DNA from: Imbroritus primus | GTDB lineage: Bacteria; Pseudomonadota; Gammaproteobacteria; Burkholderiales; Burkholderiaceae | Assembly (NCBI GenBank): GCA_000272025.2 | Contig: AKCV02000006.1 | Location: forward strand, 62,001-126,000 | Reading direction: 5' to 3' | DNA: 64,000 bases | Shown here: in pieces, positions 39,662 to 48,268 of the stretch | Position numbering within the stretch: the first letter of the stretch is position 1 | Layout: the number at the start of each line of letters is the position of its first letter | The notes under the pieces: model-generated | The model's database searches: none | What the model was told of the DNA's origin: nothing | What the model saw: the letters and a program-made list of their open reading frames with translations, nothing else | Program-made: the position numbers and the translations under genes

Positions 39662-41569
39662 TCAGCCCAGCAGCCGGTTGACACGCTTTACATAGGCGGC
39701 GGCATCGTCCAGCGTGCCGCCTTCTGCCAGCAATGCCTGGTCGAACAGAACATGCATGCGGTCGGCAAATGCATCGGCGTCTCCATCTACCAGTGCGGCA
39801 ACCTTCTGTACCAGCACATGCTCGGGGTTGAGCTCGAGAATCGGCTTGGCGGCGGGAGCGTTCTGCCCAGCCTGCTTGAGCATGCGCTGCAGATAGCCGC
39901 TCATGTCGCCTTCATCAGAGACAACGCACGACGGCGACTCGGTCAGGCGGAAGGTGATGCGCACCTCCTTGGCCTTGTCCTTCAGTACCTCCGTCGCCTT
40001 TTCAACCAGCGGCTTGAACTGCTCGGCGGTCTTCTCGTGTTCGGCCTTTACGGCCTCGTCTTCCATCTGGCCGAGGTCGAGGTCGCCACGTGCGACGGAC
40101 ACCAGCGCCTTGCCGTCGAACTCGTTCAGGAACGACAGCATCCATTCATCCACGCGGTCCGTCAGCAGCAGCACTTCGATGCCCTTCTTGCGGAAGACTT
40201 CGAGATGCGGGCTGGCACTGGCGGCCTGCCAGCTGTCGGCGGTGACGTAGTAGATCTTGTCCTGGCCTTCTTTCATGCGGCCGATATAGTCGGCAAGCGA
40301 GACTGTCTGGTCGGCGCTCTCGCCATGCGTCGAGGCAAAGCGCAGCAGCTTGCCGATACGCTCCTGGTTGGCGTGGTCTTCGCCCATGCCTTCCTTGAGC
40401 ACCTGGCCAAATTCGCGCCAGAACGTCGCGTATTTTTCGCGCTCGGCAGCATCCTCGCTGTCGGCCATCGCCTCCAGCATGGAGAGCACACGCTTGGTGC
40501 AGCCTTCGCGAATCGCCCTGACGTCGCGGCTTTCCTGCAGCAGTTCGCGCGAGACGTTCAGCGGCAGGTCGGCAGAATCCACCACGCCGCGCACGAAGCG
40601 CATGTACGTTGGCAACAGTTGCTCGGCGTCGTCCATGATGAACACGCGCTTGACATACAGCTTGAGGCCGCCACGGCGGTTGCGATCCCACAGGTCGAAC
40701 GGTGCGCGCGCCGGGATGTACAGCAACTGCGTGTACTCGCTGCGGCCTTCGACCCGATTGTGCGTCCACGCCAGCGGCTTGTCGTTGTCGTGCGAAACGT
40801 GCTGGTAGAACGAGGCGTACTGCTCGTCGGTGATCTCCGACTTGGGTCGCGTCCACAATGCGCTCGCCTGATTCACGCTTTCCCATTCGTCGCTCTGGCG
40901 CATCTCGTTCTTTTCGCTATCCCACTCCTCTTTGAGCATGCGGATGGGCAGCGAGATGTGATCCGAATACTTGCGGATGATGGATTTGAGCCGCCACGCG
41001 GAGAGGAACTCGTCCTCGCCTTCGCGCAGGTGCAGCGTGATGGTGGTGCCGCGCTCGGGGCGCTCGATGGCCTCCACGCTGAACTCGCCGTCGCCGGCGC
41101 TTTCCCAGCGCACGCCCTCGGTCACCGGCAAGCCGGCACGGCGCGATTCGACCGTGACCTTGTCAGCCACGATAAAGGCGGAATAGAACCCTACGCCAAA
41201 CTGGCCGATAAGCGTCGCGTCCTTCTGCTGGTCACCGGAGAGCTTCTGGAAGAACTCCTTGGTGCCCGACTTGGCAATGGTGCCGAGATGCTGGATCGCC
41301 TCGTCGCGGCTCATGCCGATACCGTTGTCGGTAATCGAAATCGTACGGGCTACCGGGTCGAGGGCAATCTTGATCGCCAGTTCGCCGTCGCCCTCCAGCA
41401 GGATCGGATCGGCAATCGCTTCGAAGCGCAGCTTGTCCGTGGCGTCCGACGCATTCGAAACCAGTTCGCGAACGAAGATTTCCTTGTTGCTGTACAGCGA
41501 ATGGATCATCAGTTGCAGAAGCTGCTTGACTTCGGCTTGAAAACTCATCGTTTCCGGTGATGCGACCAT
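39662..41569 (-). CDS. htpG: Molecular chaperone HtpG (Hsp90)
   Basis: HtpG is the bacterial Hsp90. The 635-residue protein has the N-terminal ATP-binding motifs [28 protein letters not shown] and [17 protein letters not shown]. The middle domain has [22 protein letters not shown] and [17 protein letters not shown]. The C-terminal dimerisation domain ends NRLLG. I chose ATG 41569 ([18 protein letters not shown]) with GAGG upstream; an in-frame extension to 41668 crosses the heat-shock promoter and is not coding. Confidence 0.97.
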   Translation of the reverse strand: MVASPETMSFQAEVKQLLQLMIHSLYSNKEIFVRELVSNASDATDKLRFEAIADPILLEGDGELAIKIALDPVARTISITDNGIGMSRDEAIQHLGTIAKSGTKEFFQKLSGDQQKDATLIGQFGVGFYSAFIVADKVTVESRRAGLPVTEGVRWESAGDGEFSVEAIERPERGTTITLHLREGEDEFLSAWRLKSIIRKYSDHISLPIRMLKEEWDSEKNEMRQSDEWESVNQASALWTRPKSEITDEQYASFYQHVSHDNDKPLAWTHNRVEGRSEYTQLLYIPARAPFDLWDRNRRGGLKLYVKRVFIMDDAEQLLPTYMRFVRGVVDSADLPLNVSRELLQESRDVRAIREGCTKRVLSMLEAMADSEDAAEREKYATFWREFGQVLKEGMGEDHANQERIGKLLRFASTHGESADQTVSLADYIGRMKEGQDKIYYVTADSWQAASASPHLEVFRKKGIEVLLLTDRVDEWMLSFLNEFDGKALVSVARGDLDLGQMEDEAVKAEHEKTAEQFKPLVEKATEVLKDKAKEVRITFRLTESPSCVVSDEGDMSGYLQRMLKQAGQNAPAAKPILELNPEHVLVQKVAALVDGDADAFADRMHVLFDQALLAEGGTLDDAAAYVKRVNRLLG

Positions 41570-41641
41570 CGTTATTCCTCTCACGTGCTTGTCAATGACA
41601 TGACGGGCGCCGTCTTCAGCACCCACAGAATTCTGCTCGCC

Positions 41642-41669
41642 AGATAGGGGCGGCGACGCCAATTTCAAG
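41642..41669 (-). promoter_or_regulatory. Sigma32 (heat-shock) promoter of htpG
   Basis: On the minus strand CTTGAAA (41669-41663) is separated by 12 bases from CCCCTATCT (41650-41642). This matches the sigma32 pattern CTTGAAA-N11-16-CCCCATNT, and is 73 bp before the htpG start codon. Confidence 0.85.
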
Positions 41670-41992
41670 CCCCTGCTGACAGGGCGGTTCGTCCTTCCGT
41701 CGTCCGGTTACCTCGAGACCGTACAGGGCACCCGACCGCTCAATGTACGCACCCAACCAGTACTACCGGTCGAGGGCACCAAGCCATCCGGGATATTCGC
41801 GGCGCATTGCCCGACACCAGCTGCCGAATCGGATTAGCCGGAACGCCTCCAATTTCACATTATTTTTCAAAAACCATTTAATCCACCCCAAAACAACAAT
41901 ATCTCAAACAACACTCACGCATTTTCGTAAAAAAATAAGTCGATTCTTAATAAATTTCAAACAAAAGCAAAAATAACCTAAATCACAAAATT

Positions 41993-42008
41993 ATAAGAAT
42001 TATCTTAT
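41993..42008. repeat. Inverted repeat ATAAGA-N4-TCTTAT
   Basis: The 6-bp arms with an ATTA spacer resemble NarL/LuxR- or RcsB-type half-site dyads (TAAGA...TCTTA). It lies about 170 bp before the adhesin start. Confidence 0.5.
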
Positions 42009-42044
42009 TTCTCACTTCGCTAAAAAAATCTAGTCTTCAGCCAG

Positions 42045-42059
42045 AAGAAATAATTTCTT
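42045..42059. repeat. Inverted repeat AAGAAA-TAA-TTTCTT
   Basis: Perfect 6-bp arms surround a 3-base spacer, 52 bp from the first dyad and about 115 bp before the adhesin ATG. It may be a second operator. Confidence 0.5.
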
Positions 42060-42174
42060 AAGAAGCCCTAAAACAGAGGCCCATACGCGAATCCTCATGC
42101 CACGGAAATTTAATATTTTTTACATTTTCTCATCCGCAGAAAATGTTTTTCTCAACACGACAAGGAGATTGAAA

Positions 42175-43458
42175 ATGTCGAAGAAACACTCTCACCGCAT
42201 TCTCAAACTGACCATTTTGAGCGGCTCCGTCCTGTTTTCATCGCTCGCCATGGCTCAATTCACCACAACGATTGGCGGCGCCTTTGCAGGCGGCACTGTT
42301 AACCCGGTCGCCGGTCCTGGCTCCATCGTGATCGGCAACCGCGGCTCGACCAACAGCCCTAATCTGCCAGCCGCGAATGCGAGCGATGCCATTGTCATCG
42401 GCCAGAGTGCCACGCAGGCTAATACCCAGTACTCGATCGCCATTGGGCGAGATGCCGCCGCTGGCGGCGGGCAGGCCGCAGTCGCCCTGGGATGGAATGC
42501 GCTCGCCAGCGGCACCAAGGCAGTCGCCGTCGGTTCCAATGCCGTCGTCACGGGCGAATCTGGCGTTGCCATGGGCCGCCGGGCGCTCGCCCTCGCCAAC
42601 GATACGACCGCCGTGGGCGGCTTTGCAACCGCAAGTCAGGTAGGCGCCACTGCGGTGGGCAATCTCTCGGTCGCTTCCGGCGTCCGTTCGACGGCGCTGG
42701 GCATCCAGTCGCAAGCCACGGCGGACAGCTCACTGGCGCTCGGCGATACCGCCATTGTCGCCAACGGCGCCACCAGCGGCATCGCCCTCGGCACCAATGC
42801 CCGCGCCAACCACGCCAATTCGCTGGCGCTCGGCGCGAATTCCGCAACCTCCGTGGGCGCGCAAGCAAACTACACGGCTTACGGCCTGGCAGCGCCGCAA
42901 AGCTCCGCCGGCGAAGTTTCCTTCGGCTCGGCCGGCGCAGCCCGCACGCTCACCAGTGTTGCCGCTGGCCAGGCCGCAACGGATGCGGTGAACGTGTCGC
43001 AGCTCAACCAGGTGGCGCAGAATACGGCGACCAGCCTGGGGGGCGGCGCTTCCTACGATCCCACGACCGGCGCATACACTGCGCCGACTTATAACGTGGC
43101 CAATGCCACCTACCGCGACGTCGGCAGCGCGCTGAATGCGCTCAACAACAACGTGATCTCGCAGGGCCGCGCCTATACCGACGAGCAGATCGCCAACGTA
43201 CGCAGCGAAGCCGCGCGCGACCGGCGCGAAGCCCGTGCTGGCTCGGCAGCCGCCATGGCCGTGGCCGGCCTGCCCCAGCCGACGCAGCCGGACAAGAACA
43301 TGGTGTCGATGGGCGCCAGCGTGTTCCAGGGCCAGAGCGCAGTCGCGCTGGGCCTCTCGCGGGTCACGGCCGATAACCGCTGGGTGATGAAGGGGGCGGT
43401 CACCTCGACCTCGCGCGGGCAGTTTGGCGCGGCGGTCGGTGGTGGCTATCAGTGGTAA
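42175..43458 (+). CDS. Compact YadA-like trimeric autotransporter adhesin
   Basis: This 427-residue protein is a trimeric autotransporter (type Vc secretion). A basic signal peptide (MSKKHSHRILKL..., ending SLAMAQ) is followed by a head of about eleven YadA-type repeats of pattern xxAxGxxA, for example SIAIGRDA, AVALGWNA, AVAVGSNA, SLALGDTA, GIALGTNA and SLALGANS. A neck (TDAVNVSQLNQV), a very short coiled-coil stalk (SALNALNNNV...AYTDEQIANV) and a YadA anchor ending FGAAVGGGYQW complete it. The C-terminal aromatic residue is kept. It is a small adhesin for its family. RBS AAGGAG precedes ATG 42175. Confidence 0.92.
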   Translation: MSKKHSHRILKLTILSGSVLFSSLAMAQFTTTIGGAFAGGTVNPVAGPGSIVIGNRGSTNSPNLPAANASDAIVIGQSATQANTQYSIAIGRDAAAGGGQAAVALGWNALASGTKAVAVGSNAVVTGESGVAMGRRALALANDTTAVGGFATASQVGATAVGNLSVASGVRSTALGIQSQATADSSLALGDTAIVANGATSGIALGTNARANHANSLALGANSATSVGAQANYTAYGLAAPQSSAGEVSFGSAGAARTLTSVAAGQAATDAVNVSQLNQVAQNTATSLGGGASYDPTTGAYTAPTYNVANATYRDVGSALNALNNNVISQGRAYTDEQIANVRSEAARDRREARAGSAAAMAVAGLPQPTQPDKNMVSMGASVFQGQSAVALGLSRVTADNRWVMKGAVTSTSRGQFGAAVGGGYQW

Positions 43459-43494
43459 GACGGCTGGCATCACACCGCACACTCAACACGCATG

Positions 43495-43530
43495 AAACCG
43501 GCCCCTGGTTCGCACCGGGGCCGGTTTTTT
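43495..43530 (+). terminator. Terminator after the adhesin gene
   Basis: The stem AAACCGGCCCC / GGGGCCGGTTT with a T run follows the adhesin stop by 36 bp. Confidence 0.9.
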
Positions 43531-43844
43531 ATCCAGACGCTGCTGAATTGAAATTTGTGGCATCCTGGAAATGAAGGCACAGCCTTGTTCATTCATGGAT
43601 ACAACCGGAAGGACAGTTTTTGCAATAGAAATATCAGAATTGCAAAAAAATAGTGAAGTAACAGAGCAGCAGAGGCCTCAGGCTTTCGCCCGTATTATTT
43701 CTGGCCGACTGCTGCACCTGAATATCAAGACACTCCACAAATCCTTTCAACCGCTCATTTCCTCGTGCGATATTGGACGGAGACGAGACATTCCATTCAA
43801 TGGCTCTGTTTGGAATATACCTCCGTCCCCCATGCTATGGCTTC
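43531..43844. other. Gap between adhesin and MocR gene
   Basis: These 314 bases have moderately low GC content. An open frame of 114 codons (43571-43915) runs antisense into the MocR gene and has no convincing coding character. I see no promoter or RNA gene here. Confidence 0.5.
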
Positions 43845-45305
43845 TCATGCCAGCCGCTCCAGCTGCCCCGCCAGAAACCGCAGCATGCCGGGATCGCTGC
43901 TGGTGGCAACATTGAAGCGCATCCATCCGGATGGCATCTGTGCAGGAGAAAACAGGCTGCCTGGGGCAAACAGGTAGCCATGCTCATGTCCAGCTGCGGC
44001 GATGGTGTTCGTGTCCCTGCCGGTATCGGCCCACAGATACATGCCGGCCGACTGGCTGGAGAACATGCGCAGGCCGAGGCGCTCCAGCCGCCGGCGTGTG
44101 TCGTCGCGCGCCCGGTCAAGCTGGCCGCGCATCCGCTCCACATGCTTGCGGTAATGGCCTTCGGTCAGGACCTTGTATAGCACCCGCTCGTTGACTTCCG
44201 GCGTGGCCAGCCCGACCAGCAGCTTGGTATCGGTCAACGCCTTGGCCACTTCCGGATGGCACGCGATAAAGCCGACGCGCAGGTTGGCGGCCAGCGTCTT
44301 GGAAAAACTGCCGAGATAGATCACGCGACGCAACTGGTCGAGGCTCGCCAGGCGCGTGGCTGGCATGGCTGGCGGGCACAGGTCGCAGTAGATATCGTCC
44401 TCCACCAGCAGGAAGTCGTATTGCTCGGCCAGCTTCAGCAACTGGAAAGCCTTGGCGGGAGATACGCATACGCCGGTCGGATTGTGCAGCACCGAGTTGA
44501 GCACCAGCAGCCGCGGGCGTGTGAGCTGGACCGTGCGCTCGAGCGCCTCCAGGTCGGGACCATCCGGCAGGAACGGTATGCCGACAACCTGAGCCCCCTG
44601 CGAGGCAAAGCGCCCGAACATCAGGAACCATGCCGGATCCGTCACCAGTACGGTATCGCCGGGCCGTACATATAGACGTGCAATCAGATCGAGGGCCTGG
44701 GTGATGCCCGTAGTCATCACCAGTTGCTCCGGTGCGGCGCCGATCTCCAGCTCCGACAGATGCAGTTGCAGTTGCTGGCGCAACGGCAGAAAGCCTTGCG
44801 GGGTGCCGCTGACCAGGAACTGGTTGCCATTCTGCCGGCCCAGCGCACGCAGCGCCTGCGTGATCAGGCCGCCGTCGAGCCAGTCGTTGGGCAGGAATCC
44901 CATGCCGGGGGCTTTGGCGCTTTCCGCCGAATGGAACATGCTGCGCAGCAACCAGGCAACATCGATGGAACTGGCGGGCATGGCCACCGGCGCGTGCTCG
45001 GCCGGCAATGCCGAGCGCGCGCGGACATAGAAGCCGGAACCGCGCCGGGATTCCAGGTACCCTTGTGCCACCAGACGCTCGTAGGCCTCGACCACGGTGA
45101 AACGCGAAATGCCCTTGTCGGCAGCCAGTTGCCGGATGGATGGCATGCGCATGCCGACGCGGAACACCCGCTCATCGATACGCAGACGTGCCCACTGGGT
45201 CACCTGCTCGACCAGGGTCATTTGCTCCGATGGCACCAGATCGGGCATATGGGCGGTCGCCTCCACGGCAGATGCGGTCCGGGCTGCGGATTGAAGATCA
45301 GTCAT
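43845..45305 (-). CDS. MocR family regulator (GntR HTH fused to aminotransferase domain)
   Basis: MocR proteins join a GntR winged helix to a class I aminotransferase fold that binds PLP as a sensor. The HTH is at about 30-100 (VGMRMPSIRQLAADKGISRFTVVEAYERLVAQGYLESRRGSGFYV). The aminotransferase domain has VLNSVLHNPTGVCVSPAKAFQLL, LLVEDDIYCDL and the PLP-lysine segment IYLGSFSKTLAANLRVGFI. I chose ATG 45305 (MTDLQSAART), 7 bases after AAGGA; ATG 45311 is possible. It is divergent from an exporter, a RidA gene and an aminotransferase, which it probably controls through the repeats in between. Confidence 0.9.
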   Translation of the reverse strand: MTDLQSAARTASAVEATAHMPDLVPSEQMTLVEQVTQWARLRIDERVFRVGMRMPSIRQLAADKGISRFTVVEAYERLVAQGYLESRRGSGFYVRARSALPAEHAPVAMPASSIDVAWLLRSMFHSAESAKAPGMGFLPNDWLDGGLITQALRALGRQNGNQFLVSGTPQGFLPLRQQLQLHLSELEIGAAPEQLVMTTGITQALDLIARLYVRPGDTVLVTDPAWFLMFGRFASQGAQVVGIPFLPDGPDLEALERTVQLTRPRLLVLNSVLHNPTGVCVSPAKAFQLLKLAEQYDFLLVEDDIYCDLCPPAMPATRLASLDQLRRVIYLGSFSKTLAANLRVGFIACHPEVAKALTDTKLLVGLATPEVNERVLYKVLTEGHYRKHVERMRGQLDRARDDTRRRLERLGLRMFSSQSAGMYLWADTGRDTNTIAAAGHEHGYLFAPGSLFSPAQMPSGWMRFNVATSSDPGMLRFLAGQLERLA

Positions 45306-45423
45306 TTGCATGTCCTTGATGTCCTTGCTCGGGTGCAAGGCACGGCGCATCGGGCAAACAACCCGGGTAGGTCGCATGAAAATAATTGCGGCATGAACCC
45401 GGCGCTCTGCGGAACGTGGTGCC

Positions 45424-45468
45424 AACTGTACAGATAATGTTTTGACAAACTGTACAGGTACTGTACCG
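45424..45468. promoter_or_regulatory. Three direct repeats (ACTGTAC core): likely MocR operator
   Basis: AACTGTACAG occurs at 45424-45433 and 45448-45457, and TACTGTACCG at 45459-45468. The starts are 24 and 11 bp apart, roughly helical phasing. A TTGACA (45442-45447) lies among them. Tandem direct repeats of this kind are typical of MocR/PdxR-type operators. Confidence 0.7.
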
Positions 45469-45487
45469 CCGTTATTGCATACCATCA

Positions 45488-46447
45488 ATGACATTGCAAC
45501 CCTGCATGCCGGCTTTCATGAACCATCCCCGCACCCTCGAGTACCGTGGCCTCTGGCTGGGATTTGCCGGCGTGGCGATCTTCAGCATGACATTCCCGTT
45601 CACGCGCCTGGCGGTGGCGGAACTGGATGCGACTTTCGTCGCGCTTGGCCGGGCGGTGCTCGCTGCGCCGCTGGCGATCTGCCTGCTTGCGGCACGCGGC
45701 GCACTGCGGCCGGCACGGCTTCCGCGCGGGACGCAGTGGTACCGGCTGATCGGTACGGCGCTGGGCGTCGTTGCCGGCTTTCCGCTGGCATCTTCATGGG
45801 CCCTGCGGGATGTCCCGGCGGCCTACGGCGGCATTGTCGTCGGCCTCCTGCCGCTGGGGACCGCGGCCTTCGGGGCGCTGCTGGCGCGCGAGCGTCCCTC
45901 GCTTGCGTTCTGGATGAGCGCAGTCACCGGCAGTGCCATGGTGCTTGCATTTGCGATGTGGAATGGCGGCGGAGCCTTGCGCCCGGCCGACTGGATGCTG
46001 TTCGTCGCGGTGTTCTTCGGTGCCTTCGGCTACGCGGAGGGCGGCAAATTGTCCCGCGAACTGGGCGGGCCGGAAACCATCAGCTGGGCGCTCGTGATTT
46101 CGCTGCCGGTGCTGCTGCCGGTCGTCGGCGGACTGGCATGGACACAGGCCGACAGCCTCGCACGTGCGTCGTCGCATGCCTGGCTCGGCCTGGGGTATGT
46201 GACGGTGTTTTCATCGTTCGTCGGGTTCCAGTTCTGGTACCGTGGGCTGGCGCTCGGGGGCATCGCGCGTGTCAGTCAGATACAATTGCTGCAGCCATTT
46301 ATGACACTGGCTGGCGGGTGGCTGCTGCTGGGCGAATCGATGGATGTCACGACCATCCTGTTCGCCCTTGCCGTCATCGCCGTGGTAGCAGCCGGCCGGC
46401 GCGCGCCGGTGGTGCCGGCGCCGCACGTTGCCGCATCAAATCCTTAA
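45488..46447 (+). CDS. EamA/DMT family transporter
   Basis: This 319-residue inner-membrane protein has about ten hydrophobic helices in two EamA halves. The first half starts LWLGFAGVAIFSMTFPFTRLAVAELDATFVALGRAVLAAPLA. The second ends with QIQLLQPFMTLAGGWLLLGESMDVTTILFALAVI. The start could be ATG 45488 or the ATG at 45518 (MNHPRTLEYRG), which looks more natural; neither has a strong ribosome site. It is divergent from a MocR regulator and followed by RidA and aminotransferase genes, so it may export an amino acid or related amine. Confidence 0.88.
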   Translation: MTLQPCMPAFMNHPRTLEYRGLWLGFAGVAIFSMTFPFTRLAVAELDATFVALGRAVLAAPLAICLLAARGALRPARLPRGTQWYRLIGTALGVVAGFPLASSWALRDVPAAYGGIVVGLLPLGTAAFGALLARERPSLAFWMSAVTGSAMVLAFAMWNGGGALRPADWMLFVAVFFGAFGYAEGGKLSRELGGPETISWALVISLPVLLPVVGGLAWTQADSLARASSHAWLGLGYVTVFSSFVGFQFWYRGLALGGIARVSQIQLLQPFMTLAGGWLLLGESMDVTTILFALAVIAVVAAGRRAPVVPAPHVAASNP

Positions 46448-46482
46448 AACAAGAATCACCGACCAAAGAAGTGGAGATTAGA

Positions 46483-46944
46483 ATGAGCGTTTCTGTTTAC
46501 GATACCCTGGCCCGCCTGAACATCACGCTGCCGGCCGTATCGGCACCCGCTGCCGCCTACGTGATGGCAACGCAGTCGGGTAATACAGTTTACCTGTCGG
46601 GCCATATCGCCCGCCGCGATGGCAAGCCGCTGGTCGGCAAGCTCGGCCAGACCATGACGACCGAAGAAGGCAAAGAAGCCGCGCGCAATATCGCCATCGA
46701 CCTGCTGGCGACGCTGCACGCCCATACCGGCGACCTGAACCGCGTGACGCGCATTCTCAAGCTGACCAGCCTGGTCAATTCGACCACCGAGTTCACCGAA
46801 CATCATCTGGTGACCAACGGCGCCTCGGAACTCATCGGCGAGATTTTTGGCGACAACGGCAAGCACGCACGCTGCGCCTACGGCGTGCCGCAGATTCCGC
46901 TGGGCGCCTGCGTCGAGATCGACATGATTGCTGAAGTGGCCTGA
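46483..46944 (+). CDS. RidA family protein
   Basis: This 153-residue protein belongs to the RidA/YjgF superfamily, trimeric proteins of which some hydrolyse reactive enamines and imines from PLP enzymes. Family-like segments are SGNTVYLSGHIARRDGKPLVGKLGQTMTTEEG and PQIPLGACVEIDMIAEVA. It is longer than E. coli RidA (128) and closer to the YjgH/Rid4-7 type; the catalytic Arg of RidA is not evident, so deaminase activity is uncertain. It sits between an exporter and a PLP aminotransferase, a context that fits detoxifying PLP-enzyme intermediates. Confidence 0.88.
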   Translation: MSVSVYDTLARLNITLPAVSAPAAAYVMATQSGNTVYLSGHIARRDGKPLVGKLGQTMTTEEGKEAARNIAIDLLATLHAHTGDLNRVTRILKLTSLVNSTTEFTEHHLVTNGASELIGEIFGDNGKHARCAYGVPQIPLGACVEIDMIAEVA

Positions 46945-47038
46945 TTCCGAACACCGTATGACGAAGCGGGTCCGCTTCCGGATCCGCTTCCACCCTGCTC
47001 CACGTTCGACCCTAGACCGACCCCACAAGAGACTTCCA

Positions 47039-48238
47039 ATGGATGCTCCGCTACGCCCGACCTTCTCCCGCCGTGCTGCTGCACTGACCAGCTCGGCCAT
47101 CCGTGAAATCCTCAAGATCACCGAGCGCCCCGAGATCATCTCGTTCGCCGGTGGCCTGCCTTCGCCGGCGACCTTTCCGGTCGAGGCGCTGCAGGCGGCC
47201 TGTGCCAGGATCTTTGCGGACAATCCGCACGCGGCGTTGCAGTATGGTCCGTCGGAAGGTTACGGGCCGCTGCGCGAGTGGATCGGGAAGCGTCATGGCG
47301 TGGCACCCGGCCGCGTGCTGCTGACCACCGGCTCGCAGCAGGCGCTCGACCTGATCGGCAAGGTCATGATCGATGCTGGCAGCCCGGTCCTGGTGGAAAC
47401 GCCGACCTACCTCGGCGCCCTGCAAGCCTTCTCGCTGTTCGAGCCGAATTTCGTTTCCGTGCCATCGGACGAATCCGGCCTGCAACCGGAAGCACTCACC
47501 CCTGAACTCACGGCAGGCGCCCGCTTCCTGTACGCGCTGCCGAATTTCCAGAACCCTACCGGCCGCCGCCTGCCGCTGGCACGCCGCCAGGCGCTCGTGG
47601 AGCGCGCCCGCGCGCAAAACCTGCTGCTGGTGGAAGACGACCCGTATGGGGAACTGAGCTACGGTGGCGACCAGCTGCCATCGCTACTGTCGATGAATCC
47701 GGATGGTGTGATCTATCTCGGGTCTTTCTCCAAGATCCTCGCACCGGGCTTGCGGCTGGGCTACATCATCGCGCCTGAGGATATCCTGTTCAAGCTGGTG
47801 CAGGCCAAGCAGGCCGCCGACTTGCATACGCCGAGCTTTACCCAGCGCCTGGCGTGGGAAGCCGTCCATACGGGCTTGCTCGACCAGCATATCCCGGCAA
47901 TCCGCGCGCTGTACGGTGCGCAGTGCCAGACCATGCTCGACGCCTTGGCCGCGCACATGCCGGAAGGCGTGACGTGGACCCGTCCTGAAGGCGGTATGTT
48001 CATCTGGGTAACGCTGCCCGAGGGCATGGACAGCCTGACCATTCTCGAGGCAGCCATTGCGCGGAATGTGGCCTACGTACCGGGTGCGCCGTTCTATGCA
48101 AACAACCCCTGTACCAACACGTTCCGCCTGGCTTTCGTGACGGTGCCGCCGGAGCAGATCCAGCGCGGCGTGGCGATCCTGGGCGAAGTCGTGCAGACTG
48201 CCCTGGCCGCGCGCAAGCCGGCTGCCGCCATGGCGTGA
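47039..48238 (+). CDS. PLP-dependent aminotransferase (LysN/2-aminoadipate type)
   Basis: This 399-residue class I/II aminotransferase resembles 2-aminoadipate and multisubstrate aminotransferases (LysN/AraT type). Motifs are EIISFAGGLPSPATFPVEAL, TGSQQALDLIGKVMID, ALPNFQNPTGRRLP, LLVEDDPYGELSYGG, and SFSKILAPGLRLGYI with the PLP lysine. It has no HTH domain, unlike the nearby MocR protein. I start at ATG 47039 (MDAPLRPTFSRRAA). It is the last gene of the exporter-RidA-aminotransferase unit. The substrate is not known. Confidence 0.9.
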   Translation: MDAPLRPTFSRRAAALTSSAIREILKITERPEIISFAGGLPSPATFPVEALQAACARIFADNPHAALQYGPSEGYGPLREWIGKRHGVAPGRVLLTTGSQQALDLIGKVMIDAGSPVLVETPTYLGALQAFSLFEPNFVSVPSDESGLQPEALTPELTAGARFLYALPNFQNPTGRRLPLARRQALVERARAQNLLLVEDDPYGELSYGGDQLPSLLSMNPDGVIYLGSFSKILAPGLRLGYIIAPEDILFKLVQAKQAADLHTPSFTQRLAWEAVHTGLLDQHIPAIRALYGAQCQTMLDALAAHMPEGVTWTRPEGGMFIWVTLPEGMDSLTILEAAIARNVAYVPGAPFYANNPCTNTFRLAFVTVPPEQIQRGVAILGEVVQTALAARKPAAAMA

Positions 48239-48268
48239 TCCAGCCGGGCCGGCCAAGGGGCTGGCCCG

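Larger units (their letters stand above)
41840..42174. other. AT-rich leader upstream of the adhesin
   Basis: From about 41840 the base composition falls sharply to roughly 30% GC in an otherwise GC-rich region. No convincing gene is present; a 77-codon frame at 41743-41976 has unnatural composition (Lys/Asn/Phe-rich from AT content). It holds two dyads (41993-42008 and 42045-42059) and ends with the AAGGAG site of the adhesin gene. This looks like a regulatory region open to xenogeneic silencing. Confidence 0.65.

Noticed and set aside
39752-41560. 602-codon plus-strand frame opposite htpG
   Set aside because: Antisense to a complete HtpG; no motif and biased composition.
41743-41976. 77-codon frame in the AT-rich leader of the adhesin
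   Set aside because: Composition follows the AT content (Lys, Asn, Phe, Ile), no ribosome site and no recognisable family.
43571-43915. 114-codon frame after the adhesin
   Set aside because: It runs into the antisense of the MocR gene; no good ribosome site, no family resemblance.
48246-48267. Hairpin GGGCCGGCC-AAGG-GGCTGGCCC between the aminotransferase and the 821-residue gene
   Set aside because: A strong stem but without a T run on either strand, so it is not called as a terminator.
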